The notes under the pieces are model-generated. The model worked only from the letters and a program-made list of their open reading frames with translations. It did no database searches and was not told the DNA's origin. DNA of 64,000 nt from Roseicyclus marinus (GTDB lineage Bacteria > Pseudomonadota > Alphaproteobacteria > Rhodobacterales > Rhodobacteraceae). Shown here one piece after another: positions 49,943 to 58,985 of the stretch (position 1 is its first letter; every line of letters starts with the position of its first letter). A program made the position numbers and the translations under genes. The stretch covers positions 2,545,001-2,609,000 of the forward strand of contig NZ_AP027266.1 in the NCBI RefSeq assembly GCF_036322625.1, written 5' to 3'.

Positions 49943-49966
49943 GGTGCGCCTAAAGGCGCACCCTAC
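49943..49966. repeat. TAGGGTG palindrome at the end of cfa
   Basis: GGTGCGCC-TAAA-GGCGCACC with CTAC attached. On the minus strand its TAG is the stop codon of the cyclopropane synthase gene. Confidence 0.88.
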
Positions 49967-51186
49967 GCGGCGCGCATCTGGCGGGTGGCGGGGGAGGGAT
50001 AGAGGTAATCGCGCGTCAGCGGCACCGCATCGGGGCGATGGGCGATCTGCATCTGGAACACCGCCTGCCGGTTGTGGCGGAACGTGTGTTCGGAGGCTTT
50101 CAGGTAATAGCGCCACATCCGGCAGAAGCGGTCGTCATAGAGCGCGCGGGCGCGACCCTGATTGGCCAGAAAGCGGTCATGCCAGTGGCGAAGCGTTTCG
50201 GCATAATGCAGCCGCCAGATTTCCAGATCGGTGGGGTAAAGGCCCGCCTCCTCGACCGCCGAGGACATTTCGGACAGGGCGGGCACATAGCCGCCGGGAA
50301 AGATGTATTTCGTGATCCAGGGGCTGGTGGCCCCCGGCGGCGCGATGCGCCCGATCGTGTGGATCAGCGCCACCCCATCGGGACGCAGCCGGTCGCGGAC
50401 AGCGTCGAAATATTCGCGGTAATGCGGCACGCCCACATGTTCGAACATGCCGATGGACAAGACCCGGTCGAAGCTGCCCCGGACCGCGCGGTAATCGCGC
50501 AATTCGAAGCGGACGCGATCGGACAGGCCCGCGGCGGCGGCGCGTTCTGTCGCGACCTTGTGCTGTTCGCGCGAGAGCGTCACGCCCAGCACCCGCACCC
50601 CGTAATCTTGCGCCAGCGTCAGCGCCATGCCGCCCCAGCCGCAGCCGATCTCGAACACCTCCATGTCGGGGGAGAGGCAGAGCTTGGCCGCGATATGGTG
50701 TTTCTTGGCGTCTTGCGCCTGTTCGAGGGTCAGGGAGGGATCGGTGAAATAGGCGCAGGAATATTGCCGGTCGGCATCGAGGAAGAGATCGTAGAGCTCG
50801 CCCGACAGGTCGTAGTGATGGGCGACGTTTTCCCGCGCGCGATGGGCGGGGTTGTATTGGTCAAGCACCCGTTTCGCACGCCGGAGCCGCAAGGCCCAGC
50901 GCCGCCAGCCCGCATCGCTTTGCGCGGCATTGGTCGAGACCAAGGTAAAGAAGCGGTCCAGATCATCCCCCTCGATCACGAGGGTGCCGTCCATATAGGC
51001 CTCGCCCAGCGCCAGTTCGGTGGACAGGACCAGCCGCCGTGGCAAGGCGGGATCGGTCAGGGTGATGCGCAGGGCCGCCCCCTGCCCCGGTCCGTAGCGG
51101 CGGCATGTGCCGTCGGGATAGAGAATGTCCAAAGCGCCGGCCACGAAGAATTGGCGCAGCATACGGTCAAGAACCCGGTCCCACAT
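49963..51186 (-). CDS. cfa: Cyclopropane-fatty-acyl-phospholipid synthase
   Basis: A 407-residue SAM-dependent enzyme that adds a methylene bridge to unsaturated membrane lipids. The N-terminal lipid-binding region is followed by NVAHHYDLSGELYDLFLD (bicarbonate/active-site region), YSCAYF, the SAM motif EIGCGWGG (179-186), IGMFEHVG (EHVG) and YIFPGGYVPALSEM. ATG at 51186 gives the family start MWDRVLDRML. It is divergent from bchE, separated by 169 bases. The stop codon comes from a palindromic repeat. Confidence 0.95.
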   Translation of the reverse strand: MWDRVLDRMLRQFFVAGALDILYPDGTCRRYGPGQGAALRITLTDPALPRRLVLSTELALGEAYMDGTLVIEGDDLDRFFTLVSTNAAQSDAGWRRWALRLRRAKRVLDQYNPAHRARENVAHHYDLSGELYDLFLDADRQYSCAYFTDPSLTLEQAQDAKKHHIAAKLCLSPDMEVFEIGCGWGGMALTLAQDYGVRVLGVTLSREQHKVATERAAAAGLSDRVRFELRDYRAVRGSFDRVLSIGMFEHVGVPHYREYFDAVRDRLRPDGVALIHTIGRIAPPGATSPWITKYIFPGGYVPALSEMSSAVEEAGLYPTDLEIWRLHYAETLRHWHDRFLANQGRARALYDDRFCRMWRYYLKASEHTFRHNRQAVFQMQIAHRPDAVPLTRDYLYPSPATRQMRAA

Positions 51187-51288
51187 CGCGTTTCCCCCTC
51201 GCGTTTGTGACCTGCCGAAACCTGCGGGATCCAGTGTAGCAAAAACAGGCCGGGAAAAAAACCGGAGGGCGGGGCGATGGGCGGAAAC

Positions 51289-51314
51289 TTGATCTGTGTC
51301 AATCCAAGTTGACA
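51289..51314. promoter_or_regulatory. Overlapping FnrL and PpsR/CrtJ sites before bchE
   Basis: TTGAT-CTGT-GTCAA (51289-51302) is one mismatch from the FNR consensus TTGAT-N4-ATCAA. TGT-N12-ACA (51297-51314) is a perfect PpsR/CrtJ consensus and sits in the palindrome TGTCAA...TTGACA. With FnrL at -41.5 the bchE transcript would start near 51337, 19 bases before the ATG. Confidence 0.72.
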
Positions 51315-51355
51315 GTATTTGTGGTCCAATTTCCTGACATATCGGGAGTGCGGCC

Positions 51356-53026
51356 ATGCGAATCTGTCTCATCCATCCCAACTATCATTCGGGAGGGGCC
51401 GAAATCGCGGGCAACTGGCCGCCCGCCTGGGTCGCCTATATCGCGGGGGCGCTGAAGACGGCGGGCTTTACCGATATCCATTTCATCGATGCGATGACCG
51501 ATCATGTCAGCCCCGAGGATTTGCGGGTCAAGCTGGCCGAGATCCAGCCCGATGTCGTGGGCACGACCGCGATCACGCCCTCGATCTACGTGGCCGAGGA
51601 AACGTTGCAGATCGCCAAGGAGGTGGTGCCGAACGCGCTGCGCATCCTGGGCGGCATCCATGCGACCTTCATGTACAAGCAGGTTCTGTCCGAGGCGCCG
51701 CAGGTCGATGTGATCGTGCGTGGCGAGGGCGAGGAGATCATCGTCGAGCTGATCCGGGCCTATGCCGAAGGCCGCTGGCCCGATCAGCGCGCGGCGATCA
51801 AGGGCATCGCCTATCGCGAGGGCGACGAGATCGTGGCCACACCCGCCGCCGCGACCGTCAAGGACCTGGATGCGATCACGCCCGATTGGTCGCTCTTGAA
51901 GTGGGACCAGTACATCTACGTGCCGCTCGGCGTGAAGGTCGCGATCCCCAACATGGCGCGGGGGTGCCCCTTTACCTGTTCCTTCTGCAGCCAGTGGAAA
52001 TTCTGGCGCGATTACCGGGTGCGCGATCCGATCAAGGTGGTGGACGAGATCGAAAAGCTGGTGAACGAGCATGGCGTGGGGTTCTTCATCCTGGCCGACG
52101 AGGAACCGACGATCAACCGGCGCAAGTTCATCCAGTTCTGCGAGGAATTGATCAGGCGCGACCTGCCACGCCGCGTGCAATGGGGGATCAACACGCGGGT
52201 GACGGATATCTACCGCGACCGCGACCTGTTGAAATTCTACCGGTCTGCGGGGTTGGTGCATATCAGCCTCGGGACGGAGGCTGCGGCGCAGCTCAAGCTC
52301 GACCAGTTCAACAAGGAAACCAAGGTCGAGGAGAACAAGGAGGCGATCCGCCTGCTGCGGGAGGCCGATATCTTTACCGAGGCGCAGTTCATCGTCGGCC
52401 TCGACAACGAGACGGCGGAGACGCTGGAAGAAACCTACCAGATGGCCTGGGATTGGCAGCCGGATCTGGCGAATTGGGCGATGTACACGCCCTGGCCGTT
52501 CACGCCACTCTATCAAGAGCTGGGCGACAAGGTCGAGATTTTCGATTTCTCGAAATACAATTTCGTCACGCCCATCATGAAGCCCGAGGCGATGGACCGC
52601 GACGAGTTGCTCGACCGGGTGATGAACAATTACCGGCGGTTCTATTCGAAAAAGGCGCTGTTCCACTATCCGTGGCGCGGCACGGGCTATCGGCGGCGGT
52701 ACCTGCTTGGATGCCTCAAGGCGTTCCTGAAGGCGGGCTTTGCGCGGCAGTTCTATGACCTGGGCAAGGTCGATTACTGGGGGCCGCAATCCAAGGGCAA
52801 GCTGAACTTCAACTTCGACCGGACGCGGACGATCGCGCCTGCGCAGATGGAGGATTGGCAGTCCAAGCAGGATATCGCGGCGCAGAAACGGGCGGCGAAG
52901 CTGTCCAGAGCCGGCGATTTCAAGATGCCCAACGGGGCGGAGGTGAAGGCCACGCCGGAGGCCATCAAGGCTTGCGGTGGCGGGGAGCAGCAGATGGAGG
53001 AGGCGGGCAAGATCCCCGCCGAATGA
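51356..53026 (+). CDS. bchE: Oxygen-independent Mg-protoporphyrin IX monomethyl ester cyclase BchE
   Basis: A 556-residue radical-SAM enzyme that forms the fifth ring of bacteriochlorophyll without oxygen. The N-terminal B12-binding-like domain ([20 protein letters not shown]...[11 protein letters not shown]) is followed by the Fe-S motif [11 protein letters not shown] (Cys204, 208, 211), then [18 protein letters not shown] and the C-terminal region usual for BchE. An FnrL and a PpsR site lie upstream, fitting expression at low oxygen. bchJ follows by 3 bases. The gene is not in a visible photosynthesis cluster. Confidence 0.96.
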   Translation: MRICLIHPNYHSGGAEIAGNWPPAWVAYIAGALKTAGFTDIHFIDAMTDHVSPEDLRVKLAEIQPDVVGTTAITPSIYVAEETLQIAKEVVPNALRILGGIHATFMYKQVLSEAPQVDVIVRGEGEEIIVELIRAYAEGRWPDQRAAIKGIAYREGDEIVATPAAATVKDLDAITPDWSLLKWDQYIYVPLGVKVAIPNMARGCPFTCSFCSQWKFWRDYRVRDPIKVVDEIEKLVNEHGVGFFILADEEPTINRRKFIQFCEELIRRDLPRRVQWGINTRVTDIYRDRDLLKFYRSAGLVHISLGTEAAAQLKLDQFNKETKVEENKEAIRLLREADIFTEAQFIVGLDNETAETLEETYQMAWDWQPDLANWAMYTPWPFTPLYQELGDKVEIFDFSKYNFVTPIMKPEAMDRDELLDRVMNNYRRFYSKKALFHYPWRGTGYRRRYLLGCLKAFLKAGFARQFYDLGKVDYWGPQSKGKLNFNFDRTRTIAPAQMEDWQSKQDIAAQKRAAKLSRAGDFKMPNGAEVKATPEAIKACGGGEQQMEEAGKIPAE

Positions 53027-53029
53027 TCC

Positions 53030-53620
53030 ATGGCCGAGGCAAGCGCCCGGATCGGGCCCAATGCGATCTTGCAGTTCGTGCCGGTGCTGGAGGCGGCGCG
53101 GGGGCCCGATGAGACAGCCCATATCCTGGCCATGGCCGGGATCATCACGCTGCCCGACCCTGCGAAAGGCTTGATCGCGGAGGGGCCTGCGGCGCGGTTG
53201 CACCAAATGGTGCGGCAGGCCCTGCCCCAGGATGCGGCGCGGCTGGCGGCAGAGGCGGGGCGGCGGACGGGGGATTACATCCTGGCCCATCGCATCCCGA
53301 AGGCGGCGCAGGCGGTGCTGAAGCTCTTGCCCGCGCGGCTGTCGGTGCCGATCCTGTCCAAAGCGATTGCGAAACATGCCTGGACGTTTTGCGGATCGGG
53401 GGAATTTCGGTTGGAGCCGGGGGTTCCGCCGGTTTTCGCGATCCTGGACAACCCGGTGGTGCGGGGCGAGGTGTCGGAGGTGCCGCTGTGCCATTGGCAT
53501 GCGGCGGTGTTCGAGCGGCTGTTCACCGCGATCTGCGGGACGGGGTGGCAGGTGGTCGAGACGACCTGCTGCGCGCAGGGCGCGCGCGCCTGCCGGTTCG
53601 AGCTGCGGCGGGGGCGGTGA
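53030..53620 (+). CDS. bchJ: Bacteriochlorophyll biosynthesis protein BchJ
   Basis: A 196-residue protein with a V4R-type domain in the C-terminal half (HWHAAVFERLFTAICGTGWQVVETTCCAQGARACRFEL), including the Cys/His-rich end. BchJ was once taken for the 8-vinyl reductase and is now thought to help deliver a porphyrin intermediate. It is co-transcribed with bchE as in photosynthesis clusters of Rhodobacter, but bchG, which normally follows, is absent here. Palindromes follow the stop. Confidence 0.93.
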   Translation: MAEASARIGPNAILQFVPVLEAARGPDETAHILAMAGIITLPDPAKGLIAEGPAARLHQMVRQALPQDAARLAAEAGRRTGDYILAHRIPKAAQAVLKLLPARLSVPILSKAIAKHAWTFCGSGEFRLEPGVPPVFAILDNPVVRGEVSEVPLCHWHAAVFERLFTAICGTGWQVVETTCCAQGARACRFELRRGR

Positions 53621-53625
53621 GGGGG

Positions 53626-53668
53626 CGGAAAACCCGGGTTTTCCGTGTGGGAAACCTGCAGGTTTCCC
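53626..53668. repeat. Two 20-base perfect palindromes after bchJ
   Basis: CGGAAAACCCGGGTTTTCCG (53626-53645) and GGGAAACCTGCAGGTTTCCC (53649-53668). Same family as 37273-37337. They lie between convergent genes and could terminate both. Confidence 0.85.
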
Positions 53669-53674
53669 CCGACG

Positions 53675-54037
53675 TTATTCCGTGATCGGTTCGGGCGACT
53701 GGAACACCCGGTCGCGGCCCGTGGCATCGGTGATCGTCACGGTCGCGATGGGGCGGATCAGCCGCTCGCCCAGGATTTCTTGCAAGATGAAGCGCACGGG
53801 ATTGGTGCCTGGATCGATCTCGACCGTATAGGGATAGGGGCTGGCGCAACCCGTCAGCGTGCCCGACCAGCCGGTTTCCGCCGCCGTTTCGGGCGCAGGG
53901 CCAAGGCAGGTGGAGCCATCGCTCATCCCCACCGACAAAAGCGTGGCGTCGAGCGTCACCCGTTCGGGCATGGCAGGCCCCGTGGCGCAGGCCGCCAGCG
54001 TGGCGAGGGTCAGGGCGGACAAGAGGGCGCGGCGCAT
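53675..54037 (-). CDS. Hypothetical lipoprotein
   Basis: A 120-residue predicted lipoprotein: signal MRRALLSALTLATLAAC with lipobox LAAC (Cys17). The mature part (CLGPAPETAAETGWSGTLTGCASPYPYTVEID, then PIATVTITDATGRDRVFQSPEP) is small and probably all-beta, with two cysteines that may pair. I do not recognise a family. It starts 24 bases after the SLC13 gene on the same strand with AAAGGTCC upstream, so it may share its transcript. Confidence 0.8.
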   Translation of the reverse strand: MRRALLSALTLATLAACATGPAMPERVTLDATLLSVGMSDGSTCLGPAPETAAETGWSGTLTGCASPYPYTVEIDPGTNPVRFILQEILGERLIRPIATVTITDATGRDRVFQSPEPITE

Positions 54038-54060
54038 GGCAGGACCTTTCGGGTCTGGGG

Positions 54061-55842
54061 TCAGAGTGACCAGAACAGCGGGATCGCAAGGCAGACGACC
54101 ACGCCGAGGCTCAGGTTCAGCGGTATACCGATCCGCATGAAATCGGTAAAGCGATAGCCCCCCGGCCCGTAGACCAGCATGTTGGTCTGATAGCCGATGG
54201 GCGTAGCGAAACAGGCAGAGGCCGCGATCATCACCGCCACGACGAGCGGGCGCGGATCGACGCCCACGGCCTCGGCCAGCGCGATGGCGATCGGGGCCAT
54301 GATGACGGCGATGGCATTGTTGGACACGATCTCGGTCAGGATCGTGGTCATGAAATAGACCGCCCAGACCAGCACCCAGGGCGGCAGGTCCATGAGCGCG
54401 GGCGCCACCCGCCCCACGATCAGTTCGATGGCCCCGGTGTGATCGAGTGCCGCCCCCACGGCGAGCATGGCGAAGATGAGCGCAAGCAAGCGCCCCTCGA
54501 CAAAGGAAAACGCCTCGTCCGCGTCGATGCAGCCCGTCATCAGCACGAGGGCCACCGCGATGACGGCCAAGGCAAGGATCGGGGCCACGTCGAAGGCAGC
54601 GAGCGCCACGATCCCCGCCATGGCCCCGATGGCGATGGGGGCCTTGGCCCGGCGATAGGCGCGTTCGGAGGGTTGGGAGACATCGACAAGATCCATGTCG
54701 GCGGCAAGCCGCTGGATATCGGCGGGATCGCCCTCGAGGAGCAGCGTGTCGCCCACGCGGATCGACAGGTTGTCGATCTGGGTGCCGATATTCTGGTTCC
54801 GCCGATGCACGGCCAGGGGATAGACCCCGTAGCGGCGGCGCAGGCGCAGATCGCCCAAGGTGCGCCCCACCAGCCGCGCGCCGGGGGTGATCAGCACCTC
54901 GACCGTGGTGGTACGGACCGACGACAGCTTGTCGACCGTCTTGAGTTCCTTGGAGGCCTGAAGCCCCAGAACCTCGGCCATGTCGGTGCGCAGGACGATG
55001 CGGTCGCCCGCCTGCAGCACGACCTGATCCATCGCGCGCCGGAGCGAGGCATCGCCGCGCAACACGTCGATCAGGCGCACGCCGTCGCGTTTGAACATGT
55101 CGACCTCGGTCACCTTCTGGTCGATCAGGGCGGAATCCTCGGGCACCGCGACCTCGGTGAAGAACTTGGCCTTGGACCGTCCCGCGCCCAGCATCGCGGC
55201 CATCGAACTGCGCTCGGGCAAAAGGTGGCGACCGATGAGGGTGAGGTAGATCATCCCCCATGCGACGACGACAAGGCCGATGGGCGTGATCTCGAAAATG
55301 GTGAAAGGTTCCAGCCCCTCGGTCCGGGCGACGCCATCGACCAGCAGGTTGGTGGAGGTGCCGATCAAGGTCAGCGTGCCGCCCATGATCGCGGCATAGC
55401 TGAGCGGGATCAGAAGCTTGGAGGCGGAGGTGTCGAGGATCCGCGAAATCTGCACGAAGACCGGGATCATGATCACCACGATGGGCGTGTTGTTCATGAA
55501 GGCGGAGGCCAGTGCCACAATCCCCAAAAGCGCCGTGATCGCGATGGTGGGGTTGGAGGCGGCCTTGGCCTCGGCAAACTTGGTGAGGCGGTCGAGGCTG
55601 CCGGTGCGCACCAAAGCGCCCATGACGATGAACATGGCCGCGATGGTCCATGGCGCGGGATTGGCCAGAACCTCGGTCGCGCGGTCGAAGGGCAAAAGCC
55701 CGAGGATCAACAGGACCGAGACGCCCGCGATGGCCACGACCTCGGTCGGCCAGCGCTCGCGCAGGAAGAGCGCGAACATGAGCACAAGCAGCGCCAGCGT
55801 CAGCAGGCCTTGGCCGGTCTGGGACAGGGGCAGGTCGATCAT
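54061..55842 (-). CDS. SLC13/DASS-type permease with two TrkA-C domains
   Basis: A 593-residue ion/anion permease. The first membrane half contains FMNNTPIVVIMIPVFVQ and GGTLTLIGTSTNLLVDG (the SNT motif that binds Na+ and carboxylate in this family). Two cytosolic TrkA-C (RCK-C) domains lie between about residues 200 and 380. The second half has TEIVSNNAIAVIMAPIAI and ATPIGYQTNMLVYGPGGY. It takes up a divalent anion (sulfate, dicarboxylate) or is a related carrier. Two ATGs stand side by side; 55842 has better spacing to AAGGA than 55845. Confidence 0.92.
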   Translation of the reverse strand: MIDLPLSQTGQGLLTLALLVLMFALFLRERWPTEVVAIAGVSVLLILGLLPFDRATEVLANPAPWTIAAMFIVMGALVRTGSLDRLTKFAEAKAASNPTIAITALLGIVALASAFMNNTPIVVIMIPVFVQISRILDTSASKLLIPLSYAAIMGGTLTLIGTSTNLLVDGVARTEGLEPFTIFEITPIGLVVVAWGMIYLTLIGRHLLPERSSMAAMLGAGRSKAKFFTEVAVPEDSALIDQKVTEVDMFKRDGVRLIDVLRGDASLRRAMDQVVLQAGDRIVLRTDMAEVLGLQASKELKTVDKLSSVRTTTVEVLITPGARLVGRTLGDLRLRRRYGVYPLAVHRRNQNIGTQIDNLSIRVGDTLLLEGDPADIQRLAADMDLVDVSQPSERAYRRAKAPIAIGAMAGIVALAAFDVAPILALAVIAVALVLMTGCIDADEAFSFVEGRLLALIFAMLAVGAALDHTGAIELIVGRVAPALMDLPPWVLVWAVYFMTTILTEIVSNNAIAVIMAPIAIALAEAVGVDPRPLVVAVMIAASACFATPIGYQTNMLVYGPGGYRFTDFMRIGIPLNLSLGVVVCLAIPLFWSL

Positions 55843-55945
55843 CATGCGTCCTTGCGCGGGAGGCGCGCCGGAGGTCGAGTGTAGCGATTGGACAAGGCGC
55901 GGCAAGCGCTGCCACGTGGGCGGGGTGGCGGCCGGGCCGCCATGC

Positions 55946-56863
55946 CTATTCCGCAGGCACAGGTTCGGGCGGTTTGCGCGGCTGGACGAGGGCCAGGCCC
56001 GCCATCATCAGCGCGAGCGCCGCCCAGACCCATGGCGAATAGCTTTCGCCCAGGATCAGCTTGGCCCAGAGGATGCCGAAGCCCGTCACAAGGTAGGACA
56101 CCTGCGCGGCAAAGACCGACCCCGCCCGCGTCACGAGCCAGACATAGGCGGTATAGGCCAAGGCATGGCTGACCGAGGAGATGATGATCGCGACATCGGG
56201 CGCGCCCCATGGTGGCAGGGGCGAGATGAATTGCCCGGTCATGGCCGCGAGCGGCAGGGCAAGGACCATCCCCACGATGGATGCGCCAAGAAGGACCTGC
56301 AGCGCATCGAGCCCCTCGGTCCCGTAACGGGCGACGAAATTGCCCTCCACCGCGTAGAAGAGCGGCGCGATGAGCGCCACGGGCAGCCACCAGACCATGG
56401 CGGGATCGGGCAGGCTGGTGCCCGGTGCCGCGATCAGCACGATGGCCGAAAGCCCCAGGCAAAGCCCCAGGAGCCGCCGGGCCGAGAACCGGTCGAGCCC
56501 CCAAGCCAGGGCGATGGGAAAGGCCAGCATCGGGATCAGCGACAAGACGATGGACAAGATACCGGATGGCAGGTGGATCGCGGCCGTATAGCTTGCCGAA
56601 TTGGGCAGGAGCGTGCCGATCAGGGCGATGATCGTGTAAAACAGGAGGTGGCGCGGTTCGCAGGGCAGCCGCCCGCCGCGCGCCAGGTTCATCGCGCCCA
56701 GAAGCAGGACGGCGATGGCGAATTGCCAGAAGATGATGCCGAAATGGCGATAGCCCTCGGAGACCGCGATCTTGGACATGGGTTGGCCAAGACCCCAGCC
56801 CGCGCCGCACAGGATCAGGATCAGGACGTAACCCAGCCGCTCGCGCGGAAGATCACGCCACAT
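55946..56863 (-). CDS. EamA/DMT-family transporter
   Basis: A 305-residue protein with ten helices in two EamA halves (LGYVLILILCGAGWGLGQPMSKIAV at the start; the second half begins near PDPAMVWWLPVALIAPLFYAVEGNFVARYG, with AQVSYLVTGFGILWAKLILGESYS before the end). It exports small metabolites; the substrate is unknown. ATG at 56863 overlaps the end of the ymdB-type gene by 11 bases, so it is translated with it. Confidence 0.92.
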   Translation of the reverse strand: MWRDLPRERLGYVLILILCGAGWGLGQPMSKIAVSEGYRHFGIIFWQFAIAVLLLGAMNLARGGRLPCEPRHLLFYTIIALIGTLLPNSASYTAAIHLPSGILSIVLSLIPMLAFPIALAWGLDRFSARRLLGLCLGLSAIVLIAAPGTSLPDPAMVWWLPVALIAPLFYAVEGNFVARYGTEGLDALQVLLGASIVGMVLALPLAAMTGQFISPLPPWGAPDVAIIISSVSHALAYTAYVWLVTRAGSVFAAQVSYLVTGFGILWAKLILGESYSPWVWAALALMMAGLALVQPRKPPEPVPAE

Positions 56864-57677
56864 CGGGCGGGCCCTGCGGCGCAAGCCGCCCGCCAAGCCG
56901 GATCGCATGGGCGGCGGTCGCGGCCCCGGTCTTGTCATCGGTTTCGACAAAGAGCCCCGACAGCGTCGCAGGCCCTTCGGCGGGGGTGAAACGGTCCTTG
57001 GGCATGCCGGTGATGAAGCGGCGCATCGGTTCGGCCTTTTCCATGCCGATGACGGAATGGTAATCGCCGCACATGCCGGCATCGGTCTGATAGGCGGTGC
57101 CGCCGGGCAGGATCATCGCATCGGCCGTCGGCACATGGGTATGGGTGCCCACGACGACGCTGGCGCGTCCGTCGCAAAAATGCCCTGTCGCCATCTTTTC
57201 CGATGTCGCCTCGGCGTGGATGTCGATCAGGGCCGCCTGAACCGCGCCGCCGCGCGGGTATTTGCGCAAGATGCCGTCGAGCGCGGAAAACGGGTCGTCG
57301 AAGGGGCGTTTCATGAAGACCTGCCCCAAGGCCTGCGCGACAAGGACCTGACGGCCCCGCGTCGTCTTGAACACGCGCGCGCCTGTGCCCGGCGCATCCT
57401 TGGCGTAGTTCAGCGGGCGCAGGATGCGCGGCTCCTCGGTGATGAATTGCAGCATCTCGCGCTGGTCGAAGGCGTGATCGCCCAGCGTGATGCAATCGGC
57501 CCCGGCATCCAGCACCGCCTTGGCATGGGCGGCGGACAGCCCCGCGCCGCCGGTCGCGTTCTCGGCATTGACCACGACGAAATCGAGCCGCCAGTCGACG
57601 CGCAGGCGCGGCAGAGTTTCCGTGATCGCCGCCCGGCCCGCGCGGCCCATGACATCGCCGAGAAAGAGGATACGCAT
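56853..57677 (-). CDS. YmdB-type metallophosphoesterase (TIGR00282)
   Basis: A 274-residue di-iron phosphodiesterase. MRILFLGDVMGRAGR holds the first metal Asp, VVVNAENATGGAGLS the Glu/Asn pair, LGDHAFDQ an Asp-His variant of the usual GNH(T/A)-type motif, IDIHAEATSEK the middle His, and GTHTHVPTAD the last two His. Relatives hydrolyse 2',3'-cyclic nucleotides and affect biofilm/stress behaviour. It lies downstream of the 5-formyl-THF cyclo-ligase gene on the same strand (56-base gap). Confidence 0.93.
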   Translation of the reverse strand: MRILFLGDVMGRAGRAAITETLPRLRVDWRLDFVVVNAENATGGAGLSAAHAKAVLDAGADCITLGDHAFDQREMLQFITEEPRILRPLNYAKDAPGTGARVFKTTRGRQVLVAQALGQVFMKRPFDDPFSALDGILRKYPRGGAVQAALIDIHAEATSEKMATGHFCDGRASVVVGTHTHVPTADAMILPGGTAYQTDAGMCGDYHSVIGMEKAEPMRRFITGMPKDRFTPAEGPATLSGLFVETDDKTGAATAAHAIRLGGRLAPQGPPDVA

Positions 57678-57733
57678 GGCCCGGGCTTAGGTCGCGGCGC
57701 GCGCTTGGGCAAGGTGGAAATGGAGGGCTGGGG

Positions 57734-58300
57734 TCAGGGGCGCAGGATGCCATCCTCGGTCACGATGGCGTCGAGCGCCACATCGGTGGGTTCGACGGGG
57801 AGGCTGGGCAGGCGTTGCGCGGCAAAAGCAAGGCCGATGGCACGAACGGGACGGGTGGCCGCGAGGCGCGCGAGCGTGCGGTCGTAGAAGCCGCCGCCAT
57901 AGCCCAGACGGTTGCAGCCGTGATCGAAGGCCACGAGCGGCACGATGAGCGTGTCGGGCGTCAGCCAATCGCCGCTTTCGGGGATGCGCGCGCCAAAGGG
58001 GCCGTCGATCATCGGGGCCTCGGGCGTCCAGGCGCGGAAATCGAGCGGCTGGCCACGCCCCGCGATCACCGGCACGCAGATCCGCGCGCCCTGTTCGTGC
58101 AGCGCCGTCATGGCGGGAAGGGGATCGATCTCGGAGCGCATGGGCATGTAGCCTGCGACGGTCAGGCCATGGGCCGGGCCGATCAGCGCCAGAAGATGCG
58201 CGGTGGCGCGCGCGACCGCCCCGCTTTCGTGCCGCAGGTCGAAAGCGCGCTGGCGCGCGGCAAAGGCGGATTGGCGCAGGCTGGCCTTGACGTCGCTCAT
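57734..58300 (-). CDS. 5-formyltetrahydrofolate cyclo-ligase
   Basis: A 188-residue ATP-dependent enzyme that converts 5-formyl-THF to 5,10-methenyl-THF. The signature region is VAFDHGCNRLGYGGGFYDRTLA (the LGYGGGFYDR phosphate-binding motif). ATG at 58300 (MSDVKASLRQSAF) is the family start. In many bacteria a 6S RNA gene lies just upstream, but here only 73 bases separate it from the divergent VOC gene. Confidence 0.93.
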   Translation of the reverse strand: MSDVKASLRQSAFAARQRAFDLRHESGAVARATAHLLALIGPAHGLTVAGYMPMRSEIDPLPAMTALHEQGARICVPVIAGRGQPLDFRAWTPEAPMIDGPFGARIPESGDWLTPDTLIVPLVAFDHGCNRLGYGGGFYDRTLARLAATRPVRAIGLAFAAQRLPSLPVEPTDVALDAIVTEDGILRP

Positions 58301-58373
58301 GGGAGGGACCCAAAACCCTTTACGGGGCGCGCGCAAGGCGGGGCGCGACAGGACGGCAGGGAAAGGCGACAGG

Positions 58374-58985
58374 ATGCTCACACTCGACCATATCGCGGTG
58401 GCGGCCGAAGATCTGGAAACCGGCGCGGCAGCGGTGGAGGCGGCCCTTGGCCTGCCCTTGCAGGGCGGCGGGCAGCATGCGGCGATGGGCACGCATAACC
58501 GGCTGATGGGGCTGGGGGCGGATTACCTAGAGGTGATCGCCATCGACCCCGAGGGACAGGCCCCGGCCCAGCCGCGCTGGTTCGACCTGGACCGGTTCAC
58601 GGGGAAAACGCGCGCCACGACATGGATCTGCCGCTGCGACGATCTGGAGGCGGCGCTGGCGGCCTGCCCGCCCGGTGCGGGCGTGCCATGGTCGTTGGCG
58701 CGCGGCGATCTGCGTTGGCGCATGGCGGTGCCGGTGGACGGCATCTTGCCCTTTGACGGGCTCTTCCCCGCGCTGATCCAGTGGGAGGGGGTGGCCCACC
58801 CTGCCCCGCGCCTGACGGATGTGGGGGCAAAGCTTGCTGCGTTGCGGCTGTTCTCGCCGCAGGCCGAGGGATTGCGGGCGGCCCTTGCCCCCCTGATCAC
58901 GGATGCGCGGGTCACGGTGACCCAGGCCGATGCGCCCCGGATGGAGGTCGTTATCGCAACGCCGAAGGGTGAGGTCGTGCTGTGA
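58374..58985 (+). CDS. VOC-family (glyoxalase-like) protein
   Basis: A 203-residue protein. It starts LTLDHIAVAAEDLETGAAAVEAALG, the usual first half of a vicinal-oxygen-chelate fold with His5, continues with THNRLMGLGADYLEVIAID (Glu as metal ligand), and has a second, more diverged half (MAVPVDGILPFDGLFPALIQWEG). This is the glyoxalase_3-like subgroup, with no assigned substrate. AGGCGACAGG is the ribosome site. The GNAT gene starts inside its stop (GTGA overlap). Confidence 0.88.
   Translation: MLTLDHIAVAAEDLETGAAAVEAALGLPLQGGGQHAAMGTHNRLMGLGADYLEVIAIDPEGQAPAQPRWFDLDRFTGKTRATTWICRCDDLEAALAACPPGAGVPWSLARGDLRWRMAVPVDGILPFDGLFPALIQWEGVAHPAPRLTDVGAKLAALRLFSPQAEGLRAALAPLITDARVTVTQADAPRMEVVIATPKGEVVL

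Noticed and set aside
51187-51260. RpoE-type promoter before cfa (GGATCC-N18-ACAAA on the minus strand)
   Set aside because: Both boxes deviate from the TGATCC/TAAGA consensus recalled for Rhodobacter; too weak to call.
51317-51345. Second PpsR site before bchE (TGTGGTCC...CTGACA)
   Set aside because: The spacer is 14 bases instead of 12, so it does not fit the TGT-N12-ACA consensus.
58301-58373. 6S RNA beside the 5-formyl-THF cyclo-ligase gene
   Set aside because: Only 73 bases lie between the divergent genes, too few for the usual 160-190-base RNA, and no matching fold is seen.
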